From JASFBA01 sp036172265 (GTDB lineage: Bacteria > Chloroflexota > Chloroflexia > DTKN01): DNA of 41,925 nucleotides. Under the pieces are notes generated by a model. That model ran no database searches. It was not told where the DNA came from and saw nothing but the letters and a program-made list of their open reading frames with translations. Positions 21,254 to 30,545 of the stretch are shown here, in pieces (the first letter of the stretch is position 1; each line of letters begins with the position of its first letter). Location: positions 1 to 41,925 of the forward strand of contig JASFBA010000060.1 of NCBI GenBank assembly GCA_036172265.1. Direction: 5' to 3'. Made by a program: the position numbers and the translations under genes.

Positions 21254-23931
21254 GGCTGACGGCTCTCGACCCAGAGAGGCGCGGCCTGGAGGGTATTCTC
21301 TCCCCAGGACATCTCCCCCTGCACCTGGAGTTGCCGGCCGGCCCCCTCTTCTACCTGGGCCTCGACCAAAATCCAGGGCAGCGGCCGAGAGCGTCTCTCC
21401 TGGGAAAGCACCCGGCGCTCCTCCACCTGGATCAGCCGGCCGTAGGCGCTCCAGGCGCGGACGACCCGCAGCCCCTCGGGCAAGGTCAGACGCAGCGTCC
21501 CCTCGCCCGCGGCGTCCGGCACCTTCTGGGCGACCAGGTAGAGGAGGACACGCTCACCCGGAGCGGCCCGCTGCGGCCAGGCCAGGAGGAAAAGGCCGGT
21601 GTCCGCCGACGGGGCCGGCGGAAGGACGGCGGCCAAGCCCCCGGAATCCTTCAGGAGAAGGGGCAGGAAGATGTTGGAGATGCCGCTGACCGAGATGGCA
21701 GAGGAATAGACCGGCGAAAAGTTGCCCGGCAGGGAGCCGTAGCCGGAGCCATCCTCATATTTCACGTAGACATAGTGCTGCTCCGGCGACTGGAAGGGTG
21801 GTCCCCCATAGGCCAGGTTCCAGGTGTAGGTATAGGGAGGGGCATGGTAAGGCATAGAATACCACGGCCCGTTCCCCCGGTTGGCAAACCAGACGTTCCG
21901 CACACCACTCTCGTCGTCATAGGCCTGGAGGCCGGTGACGGGGATGAGGAGGTGGGTAGTGGCGCTATGGAGCGTCGGCGGCGTACCGCTGTAGGGCGGG
22001 TTCATGTCCAGGGTGATGGTGTCAGAAAAAGTGCCCACGTTGCCGGCCCGGTCGCGGTACTGCACCTCTACCGTGCGGGTCAGTGGGCCGGAGGGCTGGA
22101 GGAAGAAGTAGAGGTTCTCCTGGAAACTGATCCAGAGGGTATAGGTGAGGCCCGGCTGGTCCTCCCGCAACCGCATGTCGCGCAGGCCGGAGCAATCCGG
22201 CTGCTGGCCGTCCAGGTCCACCGAGTTGACCATGACGATGGTGCGGTTGACGTAGGGGTTTCCCCCGTTGAGCATCATCGTGGCCGTGAGGTAGTTGTCA
22301 TAGGCGATGTAATCGGCGTAAGCGATGGACTCGTTGGGCGGGTCGCGGTCGTCGCGGAACCAGGCCTGCACCCACTTGTACTCGCAATCATACGTGGTAG
22401 GCAAAAGCGTCCAGTTGGCGATGCCGGTGGCAAAGGGAATCCAGTTGGGCAGTGGGGTACAGGCGCCCAGGTTACAGACCCGCATCTCAACCACGTTGGC
22501 TCCGATGTCGGAGGTGGCCGAAAGTTGGAGGGAGACCGTCAACTGGCGGGTGTAATTCTGGTTGTAGGGGGGATCGTAGGCCTCGATGTTCACCCAGCCG
22601 TGGGGGCGTGGGTCGGGGGTGGGGGTAGGAGTGGGGGTGGGAGGAATGGGCGTGGCTGTGGGGACGGTGGGGGTAGGAGTGCCCGGACATGGACCCGGTG
22701 AGGTAGGAGGAGTTGTGATATAGAGGACATTCCAGATCGTCCCCTTGTCCATCCAAGCCACTCCCACCCGACAGGCATTGGCAATAACATCGGACTCCTT
22801 GGATTCCCCTGAAGTATTGGCCAGATTGACGGGAGAGGCCAGGTAGCCGCTGGCCGGATCGTAGTAGGAATAGAAGACATCTCCGTTTCCGGCCACGTTG
22901 TCATCATAGACCACCTGTACGTAACTGGGGTTGCCATAGGCCACCGCCGGATAGCGCGAAAGGCTAGGATTGATGACGATACGCAACGCCGAAGACCAGG
23001 TGCTGCCCCCATCGGTCGAGTTTACCATGTAAATGTCATGGTAGCCACCGGGAGGAGTCTCATCCCAGGCGATATGGAGTCCGGTCGGCGTGCTCCGGGC
23101 GATGTCGGGGCTGTAACTGGCGTAACTGGGCGAGTTGGAGAGGTTGCGCGGTGATTCCCAGCTGCTCCCCGTGCCGCGCACGTAGTAGAGTTCGTATTCA
23201 TAGTCCGGGGCGGTATCGGAAGACTTGCCATAGAAAACGATGTGGAGGCGCAAGTCAGCCCCGCTTCCCGTCGCCGTCACCCGGGGGTTTTTGTTGAGGC
23301 CGATGCTACTCTGAACACGCACTGGCGTGGACCACGTGCCGCCGCTGCGCTTGCTGTAGGTCAACTGGTAGAGGGAACCCCCGGCCCAGCGGTTATCAAT
23401 CCAGACGGCATGGACATTGCCTTCGACGTCGGTGCAGAGAGAGGGCTCGTAGGCCTTGCCGGGGGAAGCGGAGATGTTCTGTTTGGCGCTCCAGGTAACT
23501 CCGTAGTCGGTCGAGTAAACGTAAAATATCTCAGCGTTGTTATGATCTTCGAAGACGACGTGCAATCCGTTCGCCGGATCCGCCTCGATCTTGGGAAAGC
23601 GGAGACTCGCGCCAGTGGCGATCTTCTTGGGCGTGGCCCAGGTGCCGCCACGGTTGTTGGTATACCAGACGGCCCAGTTATCGCTAATTTCGGCATCGCC
23701 GTACCAGACGACGTGGCTGTAGCCTTGGGAGTCGAAGGCCATCTCCGGGTTGAAGGCGCCATAGGTGGCATTGGAGATGTTCTGGGGGGAGGTCCAGTCG
23801 GCCGCGGAGGTGATCCGTAAGGGCAACCAGAGGCCAATGAAGGTGGAGGTAACCACGAAGGTACAAAGGACCAGCAGGATAATACGCCAGTCCAGGCGCA
23901 TCGGTGACCCGTTCTCGTTCTTTTCCTTCAT
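21250..23931 (-). CDS. Surface protein with sialidase-like beta-propeller and Ig-like domains
   Basis: 893 residues with an N-terminal membrane segment (about 17-40). Residues 45-410 form repeated blades with Asp-box motifs, such as STDYGVTW and STDGGSTW, typical of sialidase/BNR propellers; I cannot identify the catalytic arginine triad, so it may bind rather than cleave glycans. A Thr/Pro linker follows, then Ig-like domains (DRAGNVGTFSDTI, YDDESGVRNVWF). IFLPLLLK lies shortly before a final domain of about 130 residues rich in beta-strand pattern. An AGGAAG site precedes the ATG. It starts 36 bases after the jelly-roll lipoprotein and overlaps the next gene by 4 bases. Confidence 0.85.
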   Translation of the reverse strand: MKEKNENGSPMRLDWRIILLVLCTFVVTSTFIGLWLPLRITSAADWTSPQNISNATYGAFNPEMAFDSQGYSHVVWYGDAEISDNWAVWYTNNRGGTWATPKKIATGASLRFPKIEADPANGLHVVFEDHNNAEIFYVYSTDYGVTWSAKQNISASPGKAYEPSLCTDVEGNVHAVWIDNRWAGGSLYQLTYSKRSGGTWSTPVRVQSSIGLNKNPRVTATGSGADLRLHIVFYGKSSDTAPDYEYELYYVRGTGSSWESPRNLSNSPSYASYSPDIARSTPTGLHIAWDETPPGGYHDIYMVNSTDGGSTWSSALRIVINPSLSRYPAVAYGNPSYVQVVYDDNVAGNGDVFYSYYDPASGYLASPVNLANTSGESKESDVIANACRVGVAWMDKGTIWNVLYITTPPTSPGPCPGTPTPTVPTATPIPPTPTPTPTPDPRPHGWVNIEAYDPPYNQNYTRQLTVSLQLSATSDIGANVVEMRVCNLGACTPLPNWIPFATGIANWTLLPTTYDCEYKWVQAWFRDDRDPPNESIAYADYIAYDNYLTATMMLNGGNPYVNRTIVMVNSVDLDGQQPDCSGLRDMRLREDQPGLTYTLWISFQENLYFFLQPSGPLTRTVEVQYRDRAGNVGTFSDTITLDMNPPYSGTPPTLHSATTHLLIPVTGLQAYDDESGVRNVWFANRGNGPWYSMPYHAPPYTYTWNLAYGGPPFQSPEQHYVYVKYEDGSGYGSLPGNFSPVYSSAISVSGISNIFLPLLLKDSGGLAAVLPPAPSADTGLFLLAWPQRAAPGERVLLYLVAQKVPDAAGEGTLRLTLPEGLRVVRAWSAYGRLIQVEERRVLSQERRSRPLPWILVEAQVEEGAGRQLQVQGEMSWGENTLQAAPLWVESRQP

Positions 23932-23967
23932 CGCTTCCTCTCCATCGGTCAGGGAGTTGTTCGTCTT

Positions 23968-24672
23968 CTAGCGCGTAACCACGAGGTTATCGAAGTAGAC
24001 CCCTCCCTCGGCCCAGGCGTAGAAGCCGATACCTCCCTGGGGAAAAGTGGCGTCCTGAACGGTGGCCACGGCTTTGCCATCCAGCGAGATCGTGAAGGTG
24101 TCTCCCTGAACCTCGATCCGCAGGGTAAACCACTTGCGAATAGGGAAGCCAAGTCCAGCGGTGTGCCAAAGCACTTCATAGTGCTGCCCTTGGTAGCGGT
24201 CTAAGCCGGCCGTATAGGGGGCTTGAAAGGCCTCGGAACGCAGGCGAAAGCGGTAGAAGCCGGCCTCGCTGGCCCGAAAGATCAGGCCGACTTCGTCATT
24301 GGTATCCACATAGATGTTGACTTGGACGATATAATCGGTCCAGTCCGCACCGCCCTGGGCCATCAGATAGGCCGGTTCTACCGAATCCCCCAAGTTGGTC
24401 CCGCCCTGGGCGAGGATGCCATCCTGCGTGTACCAAAGGGCTTTTTGTCCCGGTGTTTCCTCGATGTCCAGGAGGGTCCAGACGGTGTCCAGGGGGGTGG
24501 AAAAGTCGTCCTGGAAGACGATTTCCCCTGGTGGAGGGGCCAGGAGTGGGGCCAGAGGGATCGTTGTCGAGTTGGGCGTCGGGACCGTCGCCTGCCCGGC
24601 CGGGGGAAGAGTGCAGGAAAGAAGCCCGACTATCCCCACCCCGAGCAAGAGAAGAAGCATAATCTTTTTCAT
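23968..24672 (-). CDS. Lipoprotein with a LamG/DUF1080-like jelly-roll domain
   Basis: 234 residues. MKKIMLLLLLGVGIVGLLSC is a lipoprotein signal with the acylated Cys at 20. A Thr/Pro spacer leads to a concanavalin-type jelly roll: FQDDFSTPLDTVWTL at the start, a middle containing EVGLIFRASEAGFYRFRL, and the closing WFTLRIEVQGDTFTISLDGK plus GGIGFYAWAEGGVYFDNLVV. Such domains bind or cleave glycans in DUF1080 relatives; no catalytic residue is evident here. GGAGG lies 7 bases before the ATG. It has its own promoter (24709-24737) and heads a three-gene unit with the propeller and GT-C proteins. Confidence 0.85.
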   Translation of the reverse strand: MKKIMLLLLLGVGIVGLLSCTLPPAGQATVPTPNSTTIPLAPLLAPPPGEIVFQDDFSTPLDTVWTLLDIEETPGQKALWYTQDGILAQGGTNLGDSVEPAYLMAQGGADWTDYIVQVNIYVDTNDEVGLIFRASEAGFYRFRLRSEAFQAPYTAGLDRYQGQHYEVLWHTAGLGFPIRKWFTLRIEVQGDTFTISLDGKAVATVQDATFPQGGIGFYAWAEGGVYFDNLVVTR

Positions 24673-24708
24673 GGGGTTTCCTCCTTGTAAGTCCTTCTAA
24701 ACGGATTT

Positions 24709-24737
24709 ATTTTACCGCATCTTCAGCCATCTGTCAA
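24709..24737 (-). promoter_or_regulatory. Promoter of the lipoprotein-propeller-GT-C unit
   Basis: Minus strand: TTGACA (24732-24737), 17-bp spacer, TAAAAT (24709-24714). The -35 hexamer contains the TGA stop codon of the upstream glycosyltransferase (24734-24736). Confidence 0.75.
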
Positions 24738-26011
24738 AAATTCCGACGAATTTGGGACATACCCCCTGCTTTCCCCCGGGCTAGGACCCGGCCGTAGAGT
24801 TGCCACATTTCCTCCGCCACCTGCTCTGAGCGAAAACGCCGGCTGGAACGGGCTGCTTGCTCCCCCAGAAGGCGGCGGCGCGCTTCATCGCGCAGGAGGT
24901 CGGCTATGGCAGTGCCTAGGGCCGGCACGTCGCCTGGCGGCACCTCCACCCCGCCGGGCGGGTCGCGGAAAAAGTCGCTCGTGCCACTCGTGGTGGTGGC
25001 GACAAAAGGCGTCCCCAGCACCGCCGCCTCCAGAAGCACCTTATTGCTGCCCTCGCGGATGGAGGAAATAACCACCAGGTCGGCGGCGGCCAGGTAGCGG
25101 GTGAAGAGGCCGGCCGGGAGTTCCCCGGTGAAGGTAACCCGTTCCCTTACACCGTATTCCTCGGCCAGCCGCTCCAGGTAGGTGCGGTAATCGCCGACCA
25201 CAGGGTCAGGACGACTTCCTCCACAGAGGAGCAAGTAGGTCTCCGGGACGGCAGAGAGGACGGTCGGAAGGGCCTGTAGGAGGAGGTCAAAGCCCTTGAT
25301 CGGTAGCAGCCGGCCGGCTGCTACCACCAGACGGCTTCCCTCCGGCAGACTATGGCGCTCCAAGACCTCGGCCCGGGCGGCGGCGCGAAAGGCCGGGAGG
25401 TCTTCGGGGAAACAATCGTTACGGATGTTGCGCGGGATCAAGGAAACCCGCTCCGGCGGGGCGCCGTAGAAGCAGACCAGTTCATAGGTCTGTCGGCTGG
25501 TGGCCCGGACGGCGGCGGCATAACGAAAGGCCAGGCGCAGGAGACGACGCACCAGCGGATAGCGCGCGTAGCCGAAGCGGGCGGACGGTTCATTGAAAAG
25601 GTCGGCCCCGCGCACAGTGATCACGTAGGGGATGGGGACGCTCCGATACGCCAGGGCGGCCACCGCTCCCAGCGGGTAGGCCGACTCGACATGAACCAGG
25701 TCGGGAGCCGGTCGAAGGCGAAAGTAGCCCCGGTAGCGTTGCCAGATGGTGAGAAAGCCGTCGTAGTGAAAGACGATTCGCGAAAGCAGGTTCCGGGCTT
25801 CATCGGCCGGTCTGCTGCGCAGGGCAAAACGACAGATGGGAATGCCCTCAACTTCTTCCCAGCGATAAGGCTCTCCCCGGCTTTCGCCTCCCACGGTGGT
25901 CAAGATGGAGACCTCGCCGCCCCGCGCTTGCAGGGCTTGGAGGAACTCCTGATGGACGTGCTGGACTTCCATCCGTGGATCATAAGCAGTGGTGAAAAAG
26001 AGTACCTTCAC
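24734..26011 (-). CDS. Glycosyltransferase family 4 (GT-B fold)
   Basis: 425 residues from GTG 26011, overlapping the epimerase stop as GTGA. The N-terminal Rossmann half begins MKVLFFTTAYDPRM and contains HVESAYPLG. The C-terminal nucleotide-sugar-binding half has AAGRLLPIKGFDLLLQALP (231-249) and the EX7E motif REGSNKVLLEA with Glu320 and Glu328, the GT4 signature. It would transfer a sugar from a nucleotide donor to a lipid-linked or surface glycan in the cytoplasm. The donor and acceptor are not predictable. Confidence 0.9.
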   Translation of the reverse strand: MKVLFFTTAYDPRMEVQHVHQEFLQALQARGGEVSILTTVGGESRGEPYRWEEVEGIPICRFALRSRPADEARNLLSRIVFHYDGFLTIWQRYRGYFRLRPAPDLVHVESAYPLGAVAALAYRSVPIPYVITVRGADLFNEPSARFGYARYPLVRRLLRLAFRYAAAVRATSRQTYELVCFYGAPPERVSLIPRNIRNDCFPEDLPAFRAAARAEVLERHSLPEGSRLVVAAGRLLPIKGFDLLLQALPTVLSAVPETYLLLCGGSRPDPVVGDYRTYLERLAEEYGVRERVTFTGELPAGLFTRYLAAADLVVISSIREGSNKVLLEAAVLGTPFVATTTSGTSDFFRDPPGGVEVPPGDVPALGTAIADLLRDEARRRLLGEQAARSSRRFRSEQVAEEMWQLYGRVLARGKAGGMSQIRRNF

Positions 26012-26946
26012 AGTCCTTGCCCCCGATACCAGTCCACGGTGCGGCGCAGCCCTTCTTCCACATCTACGGCCGGCTCATAGCCCAGGAGGCGACGGGCTTT
26101 GGAGATATCGGCCAAGGAATAGCGCACATCGCCCTCGCGGGGCGCCAGGTAGACGATGGGTGTCTGCCGGCCGACGATTCGGTCAATGATGGCCGCCAGT
26201 TGGGCGATGCTCGTCTGTCGGCCACAGGCCACATTGATGACCTCACCGGCCGCTTCCAGGGCGGTGCTGGCAGCCACGGTAGCGGCTACAGCATTCTCCA
26301 CAAAGGTCAGGTCGCGGGTTTGCTGCCCATCGCCGTGGATGGTGTAAGATTCTCCCCGCAGGGCGGCGGTGATAAAGCGGGAGATCACGCCGGAATACGG
26401 CGAAAAGGGGTCCTGACGGGGGCCGAAGACGTTGAAATAGCGCAGGACAACCGTCTCCAGCCCGTAGATGCGATAGAAGATGCGAGCGTAATGCTCTCCG
26501 AGCAACTTGCCGGCGGCGTACGGGGAGAGCGGCTGTGGGGGCAGGTCCTCCCGCCGCGGCATGGTGGGGTTATCGCCATAGACCGAGGAAGAGGAAGCCA
26601 CCACCACCCGACGGACGCCGGCATCGCGGGCGGCCAAGAGGACGTGCAGCGTGCCGGTCGTGTTGGTGGTGTGGGTATCCAAGGGGTTGCGAATCGAACG
26701 GGGGACAGAGGGCAAAGCCCCCAGGTGCAGGACATACTCCACCCCTTCCATGGCCTGGCGCACCGTTTCCAAGGAACGGAGGTCGCCCTCGATCCATTCG
26801 ATCCACTCCAGGCAATGGGCCAGGTTCTCCCGGTGTCCGGTGGAGAGGTTGTCCAGGACCCGGACCCGATGGCCAAGGGCGAGCAGCCGGTCTACTGTAT
26901 GGGAACCGATAAAGCCGGCCCCGCCGGTTACCAAATAGTGGGCCAT
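26008..26946 (-). CDS. NAD-dependent sugar-nucleotide epimerase/dehydratase (GalE-like SDR)
   Basis: 312 residues of the extended short-chain dehydrogenase family. The start at 26946 (MAHYLVTGGAGFIGS) follows an AGGAAG site; a longer frame upstream lies in the previous gene. The NAD loop is TGGAGFIG (7-14); the catalytic set is the Ser run at 118-121 (ASSSSVYGD) with Tyr143 and Lys147 (SPYAAGK). LRYFNVFGPRQDP is the usual substrate-side motif. UDP-glucose 4-epimerase or a related UDP-sugar epimerase is most likely. It overlaps the preceding GT-C gene by 19 bases and the following GT4 gene by 4, so the three are one translational unit. Confidence 0.93.
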   Translation of the reverse strand: MAHYLVTGGAGFIGSHTVDRLLALGHRVRVLDNLSTGHRENLAHCLEWIEWIEGDLRSLETVRQAMEGVEYVLHLGALPSVPRSIRNPLDTHTTNTTGTLHVLLAARDAGVRRVVVASSSSVYGDNPTMPRREDLPPQPLSPYAAGKLLGEHYARIFYRIYGLETVVLRYFNVFGPRQDPFSPYSGVISRFITAALRGESYTIHGDGQQTRDLTFVENAVAATVAASTALEAAGEVINVACGRQTSIAQLAAIIDRIVGRQTPIVYLAPREGDVRYSLADISKARRLLGYEPAVDVEEGLRRTVDWYRGQGL

Positions 26947-28703
26947 GGTTGCTTCCTGTTTTCTGCGTCGGCGACGGCAGGAAGAGGGGCCGGCTGCGGA
27001 GGGGGGCAACGCAGGCGAAAGATGCGCACCGGGTCCTCCGCCGTGTTAGGTCGGGGAAAGGTCTGCACCACCTCGACCGCCTCCCTAAAGGGGCGGGTCG
27101 GGTGGAAGCCCGAAGGATCGTCCAGCACCGGAGGAGCATCCAGCCCGAGGCGGTTCAGAAGCAACTGGAGGTAAATGCGAACCCGTTCCAACAACTTTAC
27201 CTCCCGATGGGCTGGCCGGTCGCCGAACTCATGGCTGTAAAGGGTCAGGTGGCCGGCAATGGCCCCCTCGCGGTCTACCAGATACGCCACGTCCTTGGCA
27301 CATAAGTAAGTGTAAAGTTCGCGTCTCTCCAGCACCGGGACGATCTCGGCGTTCAGTTTGCCGTCGATGTTCAGGACCACATGGTCGGAGTAATACTGCA
27401 AAATTCCGGAATTCTTGGCTGCCAGGAGGGAGGTAGTGGGTATGGCGTCCGGATGCTCCCGCAGCCAAAGGGCGGCCTGGTAGATGGCTGGCTGGGTCAG
27501 TTGAGGCATAGAGGCGCTCCGAGTATAGGTATCCACCACCTCGAAGGTGTTCAGCCCCAAGGCCGGTGCCAGCACCAGCAGCGGCACGAGCCAGCGGGTG
27601 GTCGGACGCAGGCGAGGAGACAGACGCCCATAGAGCGCGCCAAGGAGGAGGCAGAAAAAGGCGGCCGGCCCGACAAAGTAGCGCGGGTTCGAATTCTGCT
27701 GGAAGTAGGCGTAATAGCCCAGTAGGAGCAGGGCATAGCCGGCCACGGGCAGGAGCACCCGCCATACCGACCGGGGAAGCCCTCCCAGGTAAGCAGCCAG
27801 CAACCCCAGCCCGATTCCCAGAGCCGGAAGGCCGTGCGGTAAAAAGCCCAGATAGAGGGCCGGGTTCAGGTAGATAAAGTGCAGAATGTTCGTCAGGGAA
27901 AACCCATCGGCATAAGAGTGCATGTAAGCCAGGGCTCGTCCACTACTGGGGAAGAGGGAGCCAAAGGTCAGGGCATTCCAGAGGAAATAGGGCAGGGCCG
28001 GCAGGGCGACCCCACTGCCATAGGCCAGCAACACGGAGGGAAGAAGCCGTTGGCGGAGGGTTTCCCCAAGGAGGACGAGCCCGAGAAGGGCAGAAAGGAG
28101 CCAGTTATCGAGGCGGGCCAGGCCGCTCAGCCCGGCCAGGAACCCGGCTCCCAGTGCCGCCGGCCAGTGGCGGCGGTCGAAGCGAAAGAAGTGCTCGGCC
28201 GAGAGGAGGAGGAGAAAGAGCCCCAGGGCGGTCTCCATGGCGTTCACCGTCACCCGAGCGAAGTAAGGATTGAGGGTATAGAGGGCCACGGCCAGGAGCG
28301 CGCCCTTCTCTCCGGCGAAACGACGGGTCAGGGAAAAGAGGGGGAAGGATGCCGCCGTGCTCAGGAGGGCGCAGAAAAGCAAACTGGCGCGCAGGCCGCC
28401 GTCTAAGGCTTGGGGGGCCAGCAGGTAGGGGAGGGCTCCGAGGGTGAGCGGATAGAGAGGATGGAAACCGTTCGTCGGATGGAGGCCGTCGGCGGTGATG
28501 CCCCGTCCCAGGGCCAGGTTGCGAGCGATGGCGGCGACCATCCAGGCGTCGTCTTCCAGGAGGATGAGGAGTTGTTCCAGGGGCAGGAAGGCCAGGACCA
28601 GGCGTAGGAGAAACCCCAGGCCCACGAGAAGCCAGAAAAGCGTCGGAAAGCCGGCCCACGGCCGGCCGCAGGTGCGTGGAAGGGTGGCAAACGCAGATTT
28701 CAT
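26928..28703 (-). CDS. Membrane glycosyltransferase, GT-C/PMT-like
   Basis: 591 residues. The ATG at 28703 is preferred for its GGAGGTGA site. The N-terminal helix is followed by an acidic loop, LLEDDAWMVAAIARNLALG, then HPTNGFHPLYPL. Together these are the typical first-loop pattern of GT39-like transferases that use polyprenyl-phosphate sugars (the Asp pair being the presumed catalytic site). About ten more hydrophobic helices follow, and the last 150 residues are a soluble domain (LAAKNSGILQYYSDHVVLNIDG). It has its own promoter (28766-28794). Confidence 0.82.
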   Translation of the reverse strand: MKSAFATLPRTCGRPWAGFPTLFWLLVGLGFLLRLVLAFLPLEQLLILLEDDAWMVAAIARNLALGRGITADGLHPTNGFHPLYPLTLGALPYLLAPQALDGGLRASLLFCALLSTAASFPLFSLTRRFAGEKGALLAVALYTLNPYFARVTVNAMETALGLFLLLLSAEHFFRFDRRHWPAALGAGFLAGLSGLARLDNWLLSALLGLVLLGETLRQRLLPSVLLAYGSGVALPALPYFLWNALTFGSLFPSSGRALAYMHSYADGFSLTNILHFIYLNPALYLGFLPHGLPALGIGLGLLAAYLGGLPRSVWRVLLPVAGYALLLLGYYAYFQQNSNPRYFVGPAAFFCLLLGALYGRLSPRLRPTTRWLVPLLVLAPALGLNTFEVVDTYTRSASMPQLTQPAIYQAALWLREHPDAIPTTSLLAAKNSGILQYYSDHVVLNIDGKLNAEIVPVLERRELYTYLCAKDVAYLVDREGAIAGHLTLYSHEFGDRPAHREVKLLERVRIYLQLLLNRLGLDAPPVLDDPSGFHPTRPFREAVEVVQTFPRPNTAEDPVRIFRLRCPPPQPAPLPAVADAENRKQPWPTIW

Positions 28704-28765
28704 GTCACCTCCGGCGAGATGGTTGCCGGCCCATCCGCCTTGCAGCGGATTTTCCCGGCGGCCGC

Positions 28766-28794
28766 ATTGTACTACACTCCCCTCTCCCATGCAA
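28766..28794 (-). promoter_or_regulatory. Promoter of the GT-C-epimerase-GT4 unit
   Basis: Minus strand: TTGCAT (28789-28794), 17-bp spacer, TACAAT (28766-28771), lying between the flippase stop (28824) and the GT-C start (28703). Confidence 0.6.
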
Positions 28795-28823
28795 ACCACC
28801 ATCGGGCCGTCCTCCCTAACCTG

Positions 28824-30515
28824 TCAGAGCAGTTTCAGCAGGAACTCCTTGAACGGGAAATGCATTTCCGCCAGGCGCCTCTTTCCCTCCGGTTCCAGTC
28901 CCCCGAGGACCTTGAAAATGGCCCAGAAGATCATCAGGCCGATCAGGGCGATGGCACAATCTTTCCCCAGGACCAGTCCCCGACTGGTCCAGGAAGAAGG
29001 AACCTGGGCGATACCCCACCAGCGGGTCAGGGGGTAAAGGAGGCCTACCATGATGGTCGAACCGGCCACCGCCCGTCCGGCAAAGCGCCAGGGAAAGCGC
29101 AGGGCGAAGAAGCGCAGCCCGTAGAAGAAAGTGATCGCTCGCGGCAGCAGCCGGGCTACCCCGGCCGCCACTGCTGCCCCTAACAGCCCGTAGCGCGGCA
29201 CCAGGAGGATCAGAAGGGGGATGATCACCAGGGCCGAGAGGCGGGCTAGAACGATCACCCCATAGCGCTCATAGACCTGAAGGATGTTCTGGGGCGTGCC
29301 AATGATCGTTTCCAAAAACATGGCCACGATGAAGACGAGCACCAGCGTGGCCGTTTCGGGCGGAAAACCTGGGTAGAGGAGCGCGATCAGGGAGGAGGAA
29401 AGGAGGGCCAGCCCGCAGCCAGTGGGCAGGAGGAGGAGCAGGAGGAACTGGGCGAGGATAGAAAAGGCCTCCTGAAGTTCGGCCGGCTCCTTGCGGGCGT
29501 AGAGGTGAGAGAAGAGGGGCACCTGGATGCCGCTCAGGGGGACCATGAGGTATCCCAGGAACAGCCCCACGAACTTGCTGGCCACGCCCAGCGAGGCCAC
29601 ATCGCGGGTGCTCAGGTAGGCAGCGGTGAAAAGGCTCAGGAAGGCCAGGTCATAGAGCCAGGTGCTCAGGTTGATGATGTAGGAAATGCCGGAGAAGGCC
29701 AGGAAGCGCGGCCAGACCTGTTGCCAGCGCCGGTAGATTTCCCCGGCCCGCTCGGACAGACCGGCCATGGCCCGGCGTACCTGTCCCCAGGCCATGGTTA
29801 CCCCCACGAGCGCCGTCGTCACCAGTGCTACCAGGATGCCCCGGACGTCCCATCCCACCAGCACCAACACGACGATGAGCAGCGGCTGCAGGGTGGCCAC
29901 GACCAAATCGATCATGTTGCTGGCCCGCTGCCGGAAGTAGGAGATAAGCAGGCGGGTAAAGACATCGAAGGCCGCCCCACCGGCCAGGAGGACGCTGATC
30001 GCCAGAAGGTACAGCCGGCCTTCCTCCCCCAACCTGTGAGCCAGCGCCTTATGGGCCTCTAACTCCGCTTCCAGGCGCATCCGTTCCTGGGGATCGCTCG
30101 TCTGTTCCAGCCGGGCTTGAGCGACAGCACTTTTCTCCGCCTCGCCGTCCTGCATATACCCCAGAAGCGGCCCGCTCAACAGGTTGAGCAGGAGGATGAG
30201 GATCAGAATGAGGCTCAGTTTGACCCCCAGGACCTCCCGCAGGAAACGCCGCAACCCCCCGGCTCCGAAGCGATGGGCTACCTCGGGGATATAGCGTGGC
30301 AGAGCCCGCTCCATACCCAGGTCGGCATAACTGCCGATAGTAGAAGCGACCGAGGTGATGAGGATGTAGAGGCCGTAGCGCTCCAGCCCCAGCAGGTTAG
30401 GAACGACGATGCCGGCCACCAGCCCCACGGCAAACTTCAGAGGGAAAAGGGCCACATTCCAGAACATGGCTCCGGCAACCTGCCGGGAAAGGGACTCCGG
30501 TACCTTTTCATCCAT
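28824..30515 (-). CDS. Wzx-like polysaccharide flippase (MOP/MATE superfamily)
   Basis: 563 residues, starting at ATG 30515 (MDEKVPESLSRQ); a TTG two codons earlier is possible. It opens with QVAGAMFWNVALFPLKFAVG and ERYGLYILITSVAS..YADLGMERALPRY, the classic N-terminal pattern of Wzx-type lipid-linked oligosaccharide flippases, and has about 14 hydrophobic helices. A charged helical insertion of about 45 residues (EAEKSAVAQARLEQTS..., about 124-170) sits between the early helices and looks like a coiled coil, unusual for this family. It starts 30 bases after the DUF2079 gene and would export the glycan unit assembled by the neighbouring transferases. Confidence 0.9.
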   Translation of the reverse strand: MDEKVPESLSRQVAGAMFWNVALFPLKFAVGLVAGIVVPNLLGLERYGLYILITSVASTIGSYADLGMERALPRYIPEVAHRFGAGGLRRFLREVLGVKLSLILILILLLNLLSGPLLGYMQDGEAEKSAVAQARLEQTSDPQERMRLEAELEAHKALAHRLGEEGRLYLLAISVLLAGGAAFDVFTRLLISYFRQRASNMIDLVVATLQPLLIVVLVLVGWDVRGILVALVTTALVGVTMAWGQVRRAMAGLSERAGEIYRRWQQVWPRFLAFSGISYIINLSTWLYDLAFLSLFTAAYLSTRDVASLGVASKFVGLFLGYLMVPLSGIQVPLFSHLYARKEPAELQEAFSILAQFLLLLLLPTGCGLALLSSSLIALLYPGFPPETATLVLVFIVAMFLETIIGTPQNILQVYERYGVIVLARLSALVIIPLLILLVPRYGLLGAAVAAGVARLLPRAITFFYGLRFFALRFPWRFAGRAVAGSTIMVGLLYPLTRWWGIAQVPSSWTSRGLVLGKDCAIALIGLMIFWAIFKVLGGLEPEGKRRLAEMHFPFKEFLLKLL

Positions 30516-30545
30516 CGGCAATCCGTGGCTTGCAATGCATAGACA

